A stretch of 64,000 nucleotides of DNA from Bos javanicus (lineage: Eukaryota > Chordata > Mammalia > Artiodactyla > Bovidae). The notes beneath the pieces were generated by a model. That model did no database searches. It worked only from the letters and a program-made list of their open reading frames with translations, and had not been told where the DNA came from. This document shows, one piece after another, positions 45,615 to 57,254 of this stretch. The translations under genes were made by a program, and so were the position numbers. The stretch covers positions 7,006,001-7,070,000 of the forward strand of contig NC_083870.1 in the NCBI RefSeq assembly GCF_032452875.1. Reading direction: 5' to 3'. Within the stretch, counting starts at the first letter, position 1. Every line of letters begins with the position of its first letter.

Positions 45615-45930
45615 TGGGGCTTCCCTGGTAGTTCAGCTGGTAAAGAATCCGCCTGCAATAGGGGGGACCTGGGTTCGATTCTGGCATCAGGAAGTTCCCC
45701 TGGAGCAGGGATGGGCTACCCACTCCAGTATTCCTGGGCTTCCCTGGTGACTCAGATGGTGAAGAATCCACCTGCCATGGGGGAGACCTGGGTTTGATCC
45801 CTGGGTTGGGAAGATCCTCTAGAGGAGGGCATGGCAACCCACTCCAGTATTCTTGCCTAGAGAATCCCCATGAACAGAGTAGCCTGGTGGGTCAGACATG
45901 GCTGAACAACTAAGCATAGCACACAGCACA
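45615..45930 (+). mobile_element. Two Bov-tA SINEs, one inserted in or joined to the other
   Basis: A tRNA-like head with B-box GGGTTCGATTCTGGCATC and half a Bov-A unit (45615-45725) are followed at once by a second complete Bov-tA starting GGGCTTCCCTGGTGACTCAG (45727-45930). The first unit stops at CCAGTATTCCTG, inside the Bov-A part. Confidence 0.88.
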
Positions 45931-46022
45931 TATCTGGCTGTGCCAAATTCCTAAAATGTCCAGGATTATAAGCGGTAGGAGCACTTTTCACAGGAAAATG
46001 TACATTACCGGGCAGTAAGTAC

Positions 46023-48331
46023 CTGTGATATTGAATGATTTGCCTTGGAAATGGACAGAGATCATTCTGTCATTTTTGAAACTGGACCCAAGCACTGCAT
46101 TGTGGATGCTTTTGTTGACTAAGAGGGCTAATCCATTTCTTCTAAGGGATTTTTGATTCTTGATTGATAATATTCTATGCAGCTAAAGATGGAGAACCTC
46201 TATACAGTCAGCAAAAACAAGACTGGGAGCTGACTGTGGCTCAGATCATGAACTCTATTGTAAAATTCAGGCTTAAATTGAAGACAGTAGGGAAACCAGT
46301 TGGACATTCAGGTATGACCTAAATCAAATCCCTTATGATTATACAGTGGAAGTGAGAAATAAATTCAAGGGATTAGATCTGATAGAGTACCTGAAGAACT
46401 ATGGACAGAAGTTCAAAACATTGTACAGGAGGCAGTGATCAAAACCATCTCCAAGAAAAAGAAATGCAAAAGGGAAAAATGGTTGTCTGAGGAGGCCTTA
46501 CAGATAGCTGAGAAATGAAGAGAAGCTAAAGGCAAAGGAGAAAAGGAAAGATAAACCCATCTGAATGCAGAGTTCCAAAGAATAGCAAGGAGAGATAAGA
46601 AGGCCTTCCTCAGTGATCAATGCAAAGAAATAGAGGAAAACAATAAAATGGGAAAGACTAGAGATCTCTTCAAGAAAATGAGAGATACCAAAGGAAAATT
46701 TCATAGAAAGATGGGCACAATAAGGGACAGAAATGGTACAGACCTAACTGAAGCAGAAGATACAAAGAAGGGGTGGCAAGAATACACAGAAGAACTATAC
46801 AAAAAAGATCTTAATGACCCATATAACCACAGTGATGTGATCAGTCACCTACAGCCAGACATCATGGAGTGCAATGTCAAGTGGGCCTTAGGAAGCATCA
46901 CTAGGAACAAAGTTTTGGAAGTGATGAAATTCCAGCTGAGCTTTTTCAAATCCTAAAATATGATGCTGTGTAAGTGCTGCACTCAATACGCCAGCAAATT
47001 TGGAAAACTCAGCAGTGGCCACAGGACTGGAAATGGTCAGTTTTCATTCCAATCCCAAAGAAAGGCAATGCCAAAGAATGCTCAAACTACCGCACAATTG
47101 CACTCATCTCACACGCTAGCAAAGTAATGCTCAAAATTCTCCAAGTGAGGCTTCAACAGTACAGGAACCAAGAACTTCCAGATGTTCAAGCTGGATTTAG
47201 AAATCAAATTGACAACATCCATTAGATCATTGAAAAAGCAAGAAAGCTCATCTACTTCTGCTTTATTGACTATGCCAAAGCCTTTGACTGTGTGAATCAC
47301 AACAAATTGTGGAAAATTCTTCAAGAGATGGGAATACCAGACCACCTGACCTGCCTCCTGAGAAATCTGTTTGTAGGTCAAGAAGCAACAGTTAGAACTG
47401 GACATGGACTGGTTCCAAATTGGGAAAGGAGTATGTGAAGGCTGTATAATGTCACCCTGCTTATTTAACTTATATGCAGAGTATCATGCAAAATTGCCAG
47501 GCTGGATGAAGCACAAGCTGAAACCAAGATTGCTGGGAGAAATATCAATAACCTCAGATATGCAGATGACACCACCCTTAAGGCAGAAAGCAGAGAGGAA
47601 CTGAAGAGCCTCTTGATGAAAGTGAAAGAGGAGAGTAAAAAAAGCTGGCCTAAAACTCAACATTCAGAAAACAAAGATCATGGCATTCTATCCCATCAGT
47701 TCATGGCAAATAGATGGAGAAACAGTTACAGACTTATTTTCTTGGGCTCCAAATTCACCCGCAGATGGTGACTGCAGCCATGAAATTAAAAGACGCTTGT
47801 TCCTTGGAAGAAAAGCTATGACCAACCTAGACAGTGTTTTAAAAAGCAGTGACATCACTTTGCCAACAAAGGTCCATCTAGACAAAGCTATGGTTTTTCC
47901 AGTAGTCATGTATGGATGTGAGAGTTGGACCTTAAAGAAAGCTGAGTGCTGAAGAATTGATGCTCTTGAACTGTGGAGTTGGAGAAGACTCTTGGGAGTC
48001 CCTTGGACTGCAAGGAGACCCAACCAGTCAATCCTAAAGGAAATCAGTCTTGAATATTCATTGGAAGGACTGATGCTAAAGCTGAAGCTCCAGGTCTTTG
48101 GCCACCCAATGGGAAGAATTGACTCATTAGAAAAGACCCTGATGCTGGGAAAGATTGAAGGCAGGGGGAGAAGGGGACAGCAGAGGATGAGATGGTTGGA
48201 TGGCATCATCAACTCAATGGACATGAGTTTGAGCAAGCTCTGGGAGTTGGTGACCAACAGGGAAGCCTGGCATGCTGCAGTCCATGGGGCTGCAAAAAAT
48301 CGGATATGTCTGAGTGACTGAACTGAACTGA
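46023..48331 (+). mobile_element. BovB with inverted 5' segment, longest BovB here
   Basis: 46023-46157 is endonuclease-region BovB in complement (GAGATCATTCTGTCATTTTT). 46158-48331 is plus strand, from the end of the endonuclease (LYTVSKNKTGS) through KMRDTKGKF, VKWALGSITRNK, SVFIPIPKKGNAKECSNYRT, DYAKAFDCVNHNKLWKILQE, an intact YADD near 47557-47568 and the full C-terminal region to an ACTGA tail. Frames change repeatedly. GGCAGTAAGTAC (46011-46022) and GGCAGTCATAC (48332-48342) may be an imperfect target-site duplication. About 350 bp of consensus are missing at the inversion. Confidence 0.88.
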
Positions 48332-48474
48332 GGCAGTCATACTCAGTTAAAATTACTACTGTAAATGAAGGACTGACAAACTGAAGCTGGGGTCCCAAAT
48401 CTTTCTATTGCCTCTTTTTGTAAATAAAGATTTACTTGAACATAACAAATAATACTATGTAGGAGGGCTGAGTT

Positions 48475-48770
48475 CCTCAAAAAGCCTTGGAGGAAATGAT
48501 GAATACATTTTGGGAATCTGAAGTACAGCATGGTGATTACAAGGAATAATACTACATGAAAGTTGCTACAAGAAAAAAAAAAGAAAGTTGCTACAAGAGT
48601 AGATCTTAAATGTTCTCACAACAATAAAGAAATAGTAAGCATGTGACAAGATGGCCATGTTAGCTAACGCTATGGTAGTAATCATTTGCAAATAGGAAAT
48701 TAAATGGTTATACCTCAAATTTTTACAATGTTACATGTCAATTGTATGTCAACAGGGAAAAGGGTCTTAG
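48475..48770 (+). mobile_element. L1 3' UTR fragment
   Basis: GTACAGCATGGTGATTACAA, then GTAGATCTTAAATGTTCTCA and ATTGTATGTCAACAGGG follow an old mammalian L1 3' UTR. AAGTTGCTACAAGA is duplicated around a short A-rich stretch near 48558-48600. Confidence 0.65.
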
Positions 48771-49795
48771 AAATTACATTTAGGATTAATTCTGATCCTC
48801 AGATAACCGAAACAATCTTTTCCAAGAATATCAGTTGACCTAAGTAGAAAAGGGTCAGCAGAAAAGATTTTTCTTGTCAACACCAGGGTGGCTAAGTGTC
48901 CTGGGCTGGATAGACTTTTTTTGGTTTTTCTTTATAAGGAACATTACTGATGCCCCAAAGGATGGAAACCTCAAAGGACCTGAGGTTTTTCAAATCGAAG
49001 CCTAATATGTTCTTTTCTTCCAGTTGGAGAAACATCCCTACACTAATTGTGCATATCCAGACCTCCCTCCCAAGTTCACCAGCTCCTTCCCCAAAAGGCT
49101 TGATGCTAGAAGGTGTAAAAAATGGCCTTTGTTCACCAGTGGCTAGGCACCTTAGCCAGGCGACGCTCCCCCCAGACCATCCTCCCCCACAGCGCCCAGT
49201 GCTTCCTATTCCCATTGCTGTCTTACGTGTGTCGTGTCAGTTGATCCATGGATGTCCTACCTTCTCAACTGTTCCACTACCTCTGGATATACCTGGATTC
49301 ATTCAGCATCTGTACACTTTTTTGAGCACCTGTTCTGAGCTGGGTACAGCATATCCATGGGTGGCTTCAGCAGGAGATGGGATTCCCTTTCAGCCAAAAG
49401 CATCCCTGGAAGGGATGCCACAAGCCAGAGAAGCTGAAAACTGGTGACTTCGGGTGAAATACAAAGACGGCTGCAACCAGTTCTGAGGAGCTTGTGTTCA
49501 GCATTGAGCTTGAACCACAGTCATTGTTGATTCCACTGTGTATTTCAGACATGTTTAACCCACTTCCGTGAGTCATACTTAGGCCACTTATAGGCTGAAG
49601 TGTCTTGGTCACTTCATCACCCCACCTCTCTCATTTCCTGAATCTTGTGAAACTATCTGAGTCCCACAGAATAACCTCATCTCACTCCTACGAGCCAGAG
49701 CAAGAAGTGGTATTTCCACAGGCCCCATTTAGGCCAGCTGCCTCCAATTCTCTCCTCAGATTCGTCCCTCAACTCGGGGTACCAGAAGGCTCCCC
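48771..49795 (+). promoter_or_regulatory. Upstream region of SH2D1B, free of named young repeats
   Basis: About 1 kb without Bov-tA, BovB or young L1 sequence, just before the SH2D1B start codon. The proximal part contains GAGCAAGAAGTGGTATTTCC, in which AGAAGTGG is only a loose ETS-like core, and no TATA box is evident. The promoter is placed here by position only; the transcription start is not visible. A 165-codon open frame (48950-49444) lies here and has no recognised similarity. Confidence 0.4.
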
Positions 49796-49929
49796 ATGGA
49801 TCTGCCTTATTACCATGGCCCTCTGTCCAAGCGAGACTGTGAGACCTTGCTGCTCAAGGAAGGAGTGGATGGCAACTATCTGTTAAGAGACAGCGAGTCT
49901 ATGCCCGGAGTCCTGTGCCTCTGTGTCTC
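49796..49929 (+). CDS. SH2D1B: SH2D1B (EAT-2) exon 1, SH2 adaptor, N-terminal part
   Basis: The exon encodes MDLPYYHGPLSKRDCETLLL, then KEGVDGNYLLRDSESMPGVL, then CLCV plus two bases of the next codon. This is the start of EAT-2, a ~132-residue protein that is little more than one SH2 domain. YYHG begins helix A, and LLRDSES is the FLVR-type phosphotyrosine pocket with the key arginine at residue 31. EAT-2 binds tyrosine motifs in the tails of SLAM-family receptors in NK cells and antigen-presenting cells and links them to downstream signalling. The exon ends in phase 2 with an intact GTGAGT donor at 49930-49935, and the ATG lies in TCCCCATGG. No frameshift or stop is present, so it looks functional. 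Later exons were not found in the remaining 14 kb. The decayed copy at 25791 is its paralogue. Confidence 0.94.
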
Positions 49930-50029
49930 GTGAGTAGCCTCACCTTCCATGCATATGTTAAGTGTGTATCATATCTTAATATGATAACCAGGTGGAAAAG
50001 AAACTGTGCCTCACTGACTCCGCAGCCCA

Positions 50030-51015
50030 GATGAGCAGAATGAGAAATAGCTAGACACTGCCACAAGGAAATGGAAGGAATACATCTGTCTAAGCTCCTC
50101 CACCTTTCCTTCTCTCCACACGCAGACTCTGTGGAGCAGCAGAAGTGGCGGTGGTGGTGAGCATAGGGCTTCAGGCAGCATAGGAAGGGAGCAGAGAGAA
50201 GAGAAGGCAGCCATGTGAGAAAGGTCCTCTCCTATAGAGGCTGATTTATTTAGTATGGAAAACATGAGATTTTAACCTGAGAGGCCTAGTTTTTACATGG
50301 CTGGCTCCGCTTGTGATTTTTAAGATACTAATAACATTTCAAACTTCGTTACATTTGTAAAAGGCTTCAGCAGACATTCCTTCCCTTCATCCTGCTTGTA
50401 GTCTGTCAAGGCAAGCCACCATTTTGTCGATGTAGAAACAGACCCTGGGGTGTCTGCAACAGCTTGCTTGTGTTATAACACGTCTGGTGTTTCCAAAGAA
50501 GCTGAGTTCCAGGTGAAAGTTTAAGCCAGAGCATCAGAGACATACTGCTGAAGGAAGTTGCTTAGCCCAGTTTAGAAACCAATCTTAAACAGATATCAAG
50601 GGAAATCTACTATCTTTAAAGGATTCTCCTGTTTGTGGACACCACTGAACTTTTTCTTTACCTGTTACAAGAATTAAAACCCAAGTGTCTCCAAAGATAA
50701 GCTCCAGTGCTTCTTAGAACTGGGAGCTGCAAGGCCAAAAAAGCGTGCCATTACTGACAGAATAGGCAGGGATGCCCTTCTTTCTTTATGTGACACCAGG
50801 AATCCAGATATAAGAAAGGCAGCCTTCAGGTGTTAGCAGTTTGAATTCAAGTTGCCAGTCATGTTGAGAGTGCTTTCATGTATTTCGTAGCCATCACTAA
50901 TTTCTCTTTTGAGAACTGCATCATCATACCCTTTACCCATTTTTAGCTTGAGTTGTTGTCATCTTTCTACTGATTTTTTTCAATTTCTGTGTATGAAGGT
51001 AAAACTTTTTTTTTT
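50030..51015. other. Intron sequence, possible MIR at 50300-50520
   Basis: A weak MIR-like order (TAATAACATTTCAAACTT, CCATTTTGTCGATGTAGAAA) is visible; the rest is unassigned. A (T)n run lies at 51008-51019. Confidence 0.4.
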
Positions 51016-51019
51016 TTTC

Positions 51020-52680
51020 AAAAAAAGACACACAAACACAAGAAAGCTACAGACCAACTTAAATTTCATTTACTATTAATTTTCAGTAAACAAAACAGAA
51101 GCCAGTAAAATATTAAAGCAGAAAATACACTATGCTAAAAGACACTACAGTCCAATCTAAGAAATCAAGGATGTTTCCATGTCAGGAAAATTATTAGTTT
51201 AATTGTGTATTAATAGGTCAGAGGTTGCAAACTGTATAACTCATTCAAATTTGCTTAAAAGGTATTAAATAAAATTCAGCATCTATCCCTCAATTAAACA
51301 CATACTCATGTGTGCACATGCATGCACTCACTTACACACTCCTAACCATATATAGCTAGATAGATGCTTCCTTAACACCAGATGAAGCACTAGAAGAATT
51401 ATCCTTAAAATCATGAATGAGCCAAAGTGATTGTAACCACTACTATGTAACATTTTCCAGGAGATATCAGCAAGTGTAATTAATCAAAAGAAATACATGT
51501 AAAAATTGAAAAGGAAGATGTAAAATTATTATTATTTACAGTTGACATGACTTTATACCTTTGAGATCTAGATTTAACTGAAAAAAATAACTACTAAAAT
51601 CTTTACGAAAATTCAGTAGGGATATCAGCTTTTATAATTGAAATCTAAAAATCAACAGCTTCCATACTGAAATAATAACTAGTAAGAAATATAATAAAAC
51701 ACCTCATTTACATCAGCAATAATTAATAATACCTAGGAATAAATATAATATGAAATGTGCAAACTTAAGCATCCACTGGGGAGCTTACTAGAAGATTTAA
51801 ATGAAAGGAAGAATTCAATTTGGAAGCTTACCAGTTCACCATAATTAATCTATAAATTCAGCATTTTTTCAGTAAAAAAAATCAACAGAATCTTAAATTT
51901 TCTCTTCAAAGATAGTAAAGTTTATCCAGATGGGAAATAAAACACAGGGAATCTGCCAGAGAGCCAGAAAAGTTTTTTATTAAAAGAAGGGGGACTGGCT
52001 CTACCAAATACTAAAATAGATTACTACAGTAATTACTACAATAATTAAAAGAGTTTGGTAATGAGAGATCAATTAAATATTTGGAATATAGAGTCTGGTA
52101 GAAATAAAGCCAAATACATATGGAATTTACTTTATATTTAAAAGATCATCTCAAATTAGTGAGGAAAAGATGAATGATAATTAACTGTGTTAGGACACTT
52201 GGCTGAACACTTAGAAAAAATAACCTGAATCCCTTTCTTACTTCTCAAAGTTAATTCAAAGTGGTTCTAATACAGAGCTTCTTTTTTCTAAATGAAACCA
52301 TGTGTATTAAAAGAAAACATGAACTATTAAAAAATATTCCTGGAATTGAGAAAGTCTTTCTAACAAGACATAAAACCAGGAAACAAAAAAGAACAGATGG
52401 CTAAATATGACCATTATAACAACAACAAAAAACTGTTAATGACAAACCAACAGAAGAAAATCAAAACTTCATTAACATGGAAGAGCTCTTAAAAAACAAT
52501 AGGAACTAGACAAAGTGCAAGAGGAGGAGAGTCTCTGAAATGGAATATGAAAAAGAAAGAATAAGAAAATATTAAATAGCTAAAAAAACACAAAAGAATA
52601 ACGTGATACCATTTTTACCAATTCAGTGGTCCAGAATTAAAACTGAAAACACCCAGAAGAAATTCAATTTTGGGGAAGTA
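51020..52680 (+). mobile_element. Old L1 ORF2 remnant, plus strand
   Basis: Decayed L1 ORF2 in order: ATAAAATTCAGCATCTATCC (IQHP-like region), ACAGTTGACATGACTTTATA (RT motif, FADD-like place), AATACCTAGGAATAAATATA (YLGI), TCTACCAAATACTAAAATAG and AATTAAAAGAGTTTGGTAAT. No frame is kept. Confidence 0.7.
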
Positions 52681-52686
52681 ATAGTG

Positions 52687-52839
52687 CTTACACTTGCTAA
52701 ATGCAACTTCTTTGAATGGTTGTTATTCAACCACAGTCCTTACACTTGCTAAATGCAACTTATTTGAATGGTTGTTATTCAACCACAGTCCTTACACTTG
52801 CTAAATGCAACTTCTTTGAATGGTTGTAATTCAGTCACT
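52687..52839 (+). repeat. 52 bp minisatellite, about 2.9 copies
   Basis: Units begin CTTACACTTGCTAAATGCAA at 52687, 52739 and 52791. The copies are nearly identical, and the last ends at the Bov-tA insertion near 52839. Confidence 0.95.
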
Positions 52840-53056
52840 GGGCTTCCCTGGTGGCTCAGACTGTAAAAGTGGCTGCCTACAACGCGGGAGAACCCAGGTT
52901 CAATCCCTGGGTCAGGAAGATCCCCTGGAGAAGGCAATGGCACCCCACTCCAGTACTCTTGCCTGGAAAATCCCATGGACGGAGGAGCCTGGTGGGCTGC
53001 AGTCCATGGGGTCGCGAAGAGTCGGACACGACTGAGCGACTTCACTTTCACTTTGC
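52840..53056 (+). mobile_element. Bov-tA SINE, plus strand
   Basis: GGGCTTCCCTGGTGGCTCAG head to GACTTCACTTTCACTTT, with few changes from the consensus. It forms an inverted pair with the next SINE. Confidence 0.93.
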
Positions 53057-53065
53057 TTCGATTTC

Positions 53066-53278
53066 TATTCAGCCACTAAGTTGTGTCCGAATCATTGCGA
53101 CACCAAGGACTGTAGGCCGCCAGGCTCCTCTTGTCCATCGGATTCTCCAGGCAAGAATACTGGAGTAGGTAGCCATTCCCTTCTCCAGGGGGTCTTCATT
53201 ACTGGGGGATTGAACCCGTAGCTCCTGCAGCTCCTGCACTGCAGGGAGATTCTTTACCGCTGAGCTATTGGGAAAGCC
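53066..53278 (-). mobile_element. Bov-tA SINE, minus strand
   Basis: Complement of a complete Bov-tA, only ~10 bp from the plus-strand copy before it. The pair could fold into a ~200 bp hairpin in the SH2D1B pre-mRNA. Confidence 0.92.
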
Positions 53279-53336
53279 TAACATTTGACCCCAAATCTCA
53301 TTAATAAAAACGTATCTTATAGTCAGTACTGCTTAT

Positions 53337-53431
53337 GCCGCTGCTAAGTTGCTTCAGTCGTGTCCGACTCTTAACGACCTCATGGACTGCAGCCTACCAG
53401 GCTCCTCCACCCATGGGATTTGCCAGGCAAG
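53337..53431 (-). mobile_element. Bov-A fragment with target-site duplication
   Basis: About 95 bp of a Bov-A unit in complement, flanked by perfect AGTACTGCTTAT at 53325-53336 and 53432-53443. Confidence 0.9.
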
Positions 53432-53699
53432 AGTACTGCTTATAGTATGTGCAAATTGGCATTGGCAAGATTGAGTAAATCCATATATAATATGGAAAAA
53501 ATTCAAAGATCTTGTGTGAAAAAGGCTAGATATTAAGTATGATCCCATTTGTGTAAAAAAAAATGTATGCCTATATCCCTATATATCCATAAACAGTTTT
53601 TGAAATGTATATAAGAAATTCACAATATTGGTTACAGCTGGGAAATTTAGGAGGAATAAATGGGGAAGAAAAGGTTGTGGATTTAATTTTAAAAAATGT

Positions 53700-54306
53700 T
53701 TATAAAAATGTAGTGAGTCCCTACTATCTATGCAAATACTGTGCTAAGGCCCTGGGGGATTCAAAGGTGATTCCAATAGGCAACTTGCAAATTTTTCAAC
53801 ATGTAAATAAATAAAATAAGGGTAAAGTATAAATTTCAGAAGAGACAGTTTTATACAAATTTAAAATCAGAAGAGATGATTAGTAAAGTCTTCTTTGAGG
53901 AGGTCGTATTTGAGTTGGGATTTAAAAGAGTGGATAAGGTTTAGTTACACAGAAATGAGATGGAAGGCATTGTGGGTTGGGGGAAAGGCAGGAACATAGG
54001 TCCAGAAAAGGGATATTTTAAAACATAGGAATCACACAGGGTTCTAGAAAGGTAGTTTGGAAACAAAGTCAGTTTGGGGTAACATTATGGGTCTTAAAAG
54101 AATGACTCTGTAGTTGGTGGGGAAACATGGATGGTTTCTGAGAAGGGAAATGACAAGACTGGTACTGAGTTTTGGGAACTTCAATCTAATAAGGATAATA
54201 CACTGAAGCTGGCAGATAATGATGGCAGTAGAGACTGCTGTATCTCTAGATGGGAGATGGTGAGGAACTTGCTGTCGTGGGGCAGGCAGTGGGAATGGAA
54301 ATTAGA
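53700..54306 (+). repeat. Old mammalian dispersed repeat fragment
   Basis: TACTGTGCTAAGGCCCTGGG, CTTTGAGGAGGTCGTATTTG, GGTCTTAAAAGAATGACTCT and AGACTGCTGTATCTCTAG are blocks of the ancient repeat also seen at 22545 and 28080. Confidence 0.5.
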
Positions 54307-54318
54307 AGAGGGTGCAAG

Positions 54319-54616
54319 GGGGACTTCCTTGGTGACACAGTGGAGAAGAATCTGCCTGCCAATGCAGGAGACATGGGTTTGATCCCTGGTCCAGGAAGAT
54401 TCCACTTGTCATGGAGCAGCTAATTCACGCACCGCAACTGCTGAGCCCGTGCGGCCAGAGCCTGTGCTCTGCAACAGGAGACAGCGCCGCAGTGAGAAGA
54501 CGGAGCACCGCAGCCAAGAGCAGGCCCCGCTTAACATAACTTGAAAAGGCCCACGTGAAAGCAATGAAGACTCGGCATAGCCAAAATAAAAGAATAATAC
54601 ATTTTAAAAATTAAAA
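54319..54616 (+). mobile_element. CHR-type SINE
   Basis: GGACTTCCTTGGTGACACAG head, GGGTTTGATCCCTGGTCC box, AACTGCTGAGCCCGTGCGGC body and an ATAAAAGAATAATAC tail. AGAGGGTGCAAG (54307-54318) and AGAGGTGCCAAG (54617-54628) flank it as an imperfect duplication. Confidence 0.85.
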
Positions 54617-55051
54617 AGAGGTGCCAAGTATGTGAAATAGATAGGAGGGACCTCAGTCACGATTTCGGCATAGGTAATCTAGCCTATACCGGGATTCTCT
54701 TTAATAATTGACATTTATGCACAACTGCTCTGTGATGCATCATGCTAACTTAAATATTCATCCAAAGCAAAAATCACTAAAATATTAAATACAAATAATA
54801 ATAACAAATCAAATGGAGAGGCAGGATAAATGTCCATCAGACACCTGCCCTTAATCAAGGTTCACCCTCTTCCCTGCCCCTGTCACTCAAAGGCAAACAA
54901 AATTTCAGGCACCCTCAGCCTTAAGGCTCAGATCAAATAGCCCTCTCAAAACCTTTTGGCCCCTTTCATAGTTCTTATGAAATTTTATCACATCAGTATA
55001 GACCATTCAATTTTAATTGTTCAACAATTTTTTAAAGTCTCCCATGTCAAG

Positions 55052-55259
55052 GACTTCCCTGGTGGCTCAGACGGTAAAGCATCTGCCTACAGTATGGGAG
55101 ACCTGGGTTCAATCCCTGGGTCAGGAACATCCTCTGGAGAAGAAAATGGCAACCCACTCCAGTACTCTTGCCTGGAAAATCCCATGGACAGAGGAGCCTG
55201 GTAGGCTACATGAGGTTGCAAAGCGTCGGACGTGACTGAGCGACTAAAGTTGCACTTTT
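55052..55259 (+). mobile_element. Bov-tA SINE
   Basis: Complete plus-strand copy. ATGTCAAG is repeated at 55044-55051 and 55260-55267. A small deletion follows TAGGCTACA. Confidence 0.93.
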
Positions 55260-55459
55260 ATGTCAAGCAGTATAGTAGATACTCAGTTAATGCCTTCAAT
55301 ACACCTCAGAGCCTACAGGGAAAAATAGAGAAGCAAATGGACCCTGTGAGGTGTATGATAACTGATGACTTACGTTAGGGCATGATAGGAACTGAGAGAA
55401 AGGAATGGTTCACTCATCAAGGAGTCAAGAGCCTACATGGAAGATAGGACTTGGAGGGT

Positions 55460-55735
55460 GATTAAAACCGTCACTCATTCATTCAACAGCACACACTGAG
55501 TGCCCACTATGTTCTAGGTATGGTCCTATGCATTGGTAAAATAGTGATAAATAGTACAGACACTAGTCCTGCCCTCATTGAAATGACATTGCAGTGAGAG
55601 GAGCCAATAAAGTGAAAACAAATCAGAGGCACGTTGCAGCAAGGGCGGAGTCTACCTTAGGTTGGGTTCAGGAAAGATTCCTCTGAGAAGGTCACAAAGC
55701 AATTCATATTCCAGTGTACACCCTGTGTGGGCAAA
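55460..55735 (+). repeat. Old mammalian dispersed repeat, 5' part
   Basis: CACTATGTTCTAGGTATGGT, CTAGTCCTGCCCTCATTGAA and GATTCCTCTGAGAAGGTCAC are consecutive blocks of the ancient repeat family seen elsewhere in the window. Confidence 0.55.
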
Positions 55736-55789
55736 GTCAAAATTATCTACAACACAAGTGTTAGCCTGTTTTTCTACATTAGTGGAACA

Positions 55790-57020
55790 AAAGCCACTAT
55801 GAAGGTGCTTTCCATGAGCCAAAAATTGTGCTAAGCATGTTACATCAATTATTTATGCTTTGGAAAGCCATCCTTGGTAGGTGATCTATCCCTATTTTGT
55901 GGGAAATGGAATGGAGCTTCTTATTAACTAAGAGGTCCAAGATCAGACTGTTAATATATTGTTATCCTGCCTTTCTTACCAATGTCCCTAGTTCTAATGC
56001 TCAAGGTGATCCTTTCGGAACTCTTTAAAGTGCCCAAGCAGGGGCCTTCCAAGCATTGGGCTTGGCAATAGATCCTGATATGGGGAATCTTGCATTTTGC
56101 TTCTTAGAGAACTACCCTTTCTTCTTTGCTGTGCTAGCATAGCAGGATACCAACTTCCATGCTTTCACAGATACAAATGAGGTTATTAGAGAGAAGATTA
56201 GAAATAAAGGAAGGAAGTCAGAGAGGAAAGTTGGTCTAGCAGCACATTATCACCGACCAGAATGCTCTGTGGTAAGCATGGACAGGAAATATAACCTGAT
56301 CTCACAGCCTGATACACTGTGCAGAAAACACCAACGTGCAAAACACTGTGTAGGTGACTTGACTGTTAGAAGTTGGAACTGGGTCTAGCTTTATAGTCAG
56401 CAGAGTCAAAATGGAATAGATATTTGGAGATATAAAGGATTCAGCTGCTGGTGTGAAGAGAAAGGGGGGACTTTTTGTAGTTATAGGAAGGTTGCAAGTA
56501 AGAAGTACTTAAATCATGACTTACAGCAACAACAGAAACAGTGAGTGACAGAGATCCTAAGAGTCATTTCCAGCTCTCATATTCTGAGATCTTTGGAAAG
56601 ACTTGAGTTCAGAAAGTAAGAAAAAAATCAAGCTTATTTGTTTTAGAAAAATCAAATGTTGAGAAAGGTATAAAAAAGAGAGCAGAAATTATCTCAGTCT
56701 CACCACTCAGAAATCACCTTTCTTGATATTTCAGCATGCATCTCTCCAGACTGTTCTCTGTTCATATGCATGTATAAGTGAATATTATGTATGTACATAA
56801 ATTACTCATATATATGATGATTTGTGACTTTTAAAGTAAAAACTTGAAGGATAATTGCTTTACAATATTGTGTTAATTTCTGCCATACATCAACATGAAT
56901 CAGTCATAGGTACAACTTCTTTTTCAATGTATAACAGGTACATTTCCACATCAAAGAAAGCAAATATACATCATAATTTTATGATTACTTACTATTTATT
57001 GATTGCATATGTCATAATTT
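55790..57020 (+). repeat. Duplicated intron block, copy B (partner 28800-30190)
   Basis: Paralogue of 28800-30190 inside the probable SH2D1B intron 1; shared blocks are named there. 56143-56385 is an open frame of ~80 codons without an ATG start and without recognised similarity. The equivalent of copy A is open too but with an indel, so coding is doubtful. An L1 3' UTR-like piece lies at 56835-56930 in this copy only. Confidence 0.82.
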
Positions 57021-57041
57021 ATACCTAAGTATTCATTTAGG

Positions 57042-57250
57042 CTTCCCTGATGTCTCAGACAGTAAAGAATCTGCCTGCAATGAGGGAGACCCATGTTCAA
57101 TCCCTGGGTCAGGAAGATCCCCTGGAGAAGGGAATGGCAACCCACTCCAGTATTCTTGCCTGGAGAATTCCATGGACAGAGGAGCCTGGTGGGCTACAGT
57201 CCATGGGGTAGCAAAGAATCAGACATGACTGAGCAACTAACATTTTCATA
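57042..57250 (+). mobile_element. Bov-tA SINE
   Basis: Complete plus-strand copy with CATTTAGG at 57034-57041 and 57251-57258. Confidence 0.93.
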
Positions 57251-57254
57251 CATT

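Noticed and set aside
47688..48398. 236-codon minus-strand frame
   Set aside because: Antisense of the BovB RT C-terminal region. BovB antisense frames recur in every copy (for example 20496, 40657 and 42487) and are not genes.
48950..49447. 165-codon open frame just upstream of SH2D1B
   Set aside because: No similarity recognised, proline/serine-rich composition of chance type, and it overlaps old repeat-like text near 49290. Without transcript or conservation data it is not a supportable gene.
56155..56275. Candidate SH2D1B exon 2 (sequence loosely like ..TYR..REK..)
   Set aside because: Only a few scattered base matches to the expected coding sequence, no acceptor in the right place, and the reading does not give the SH2 strand residues.
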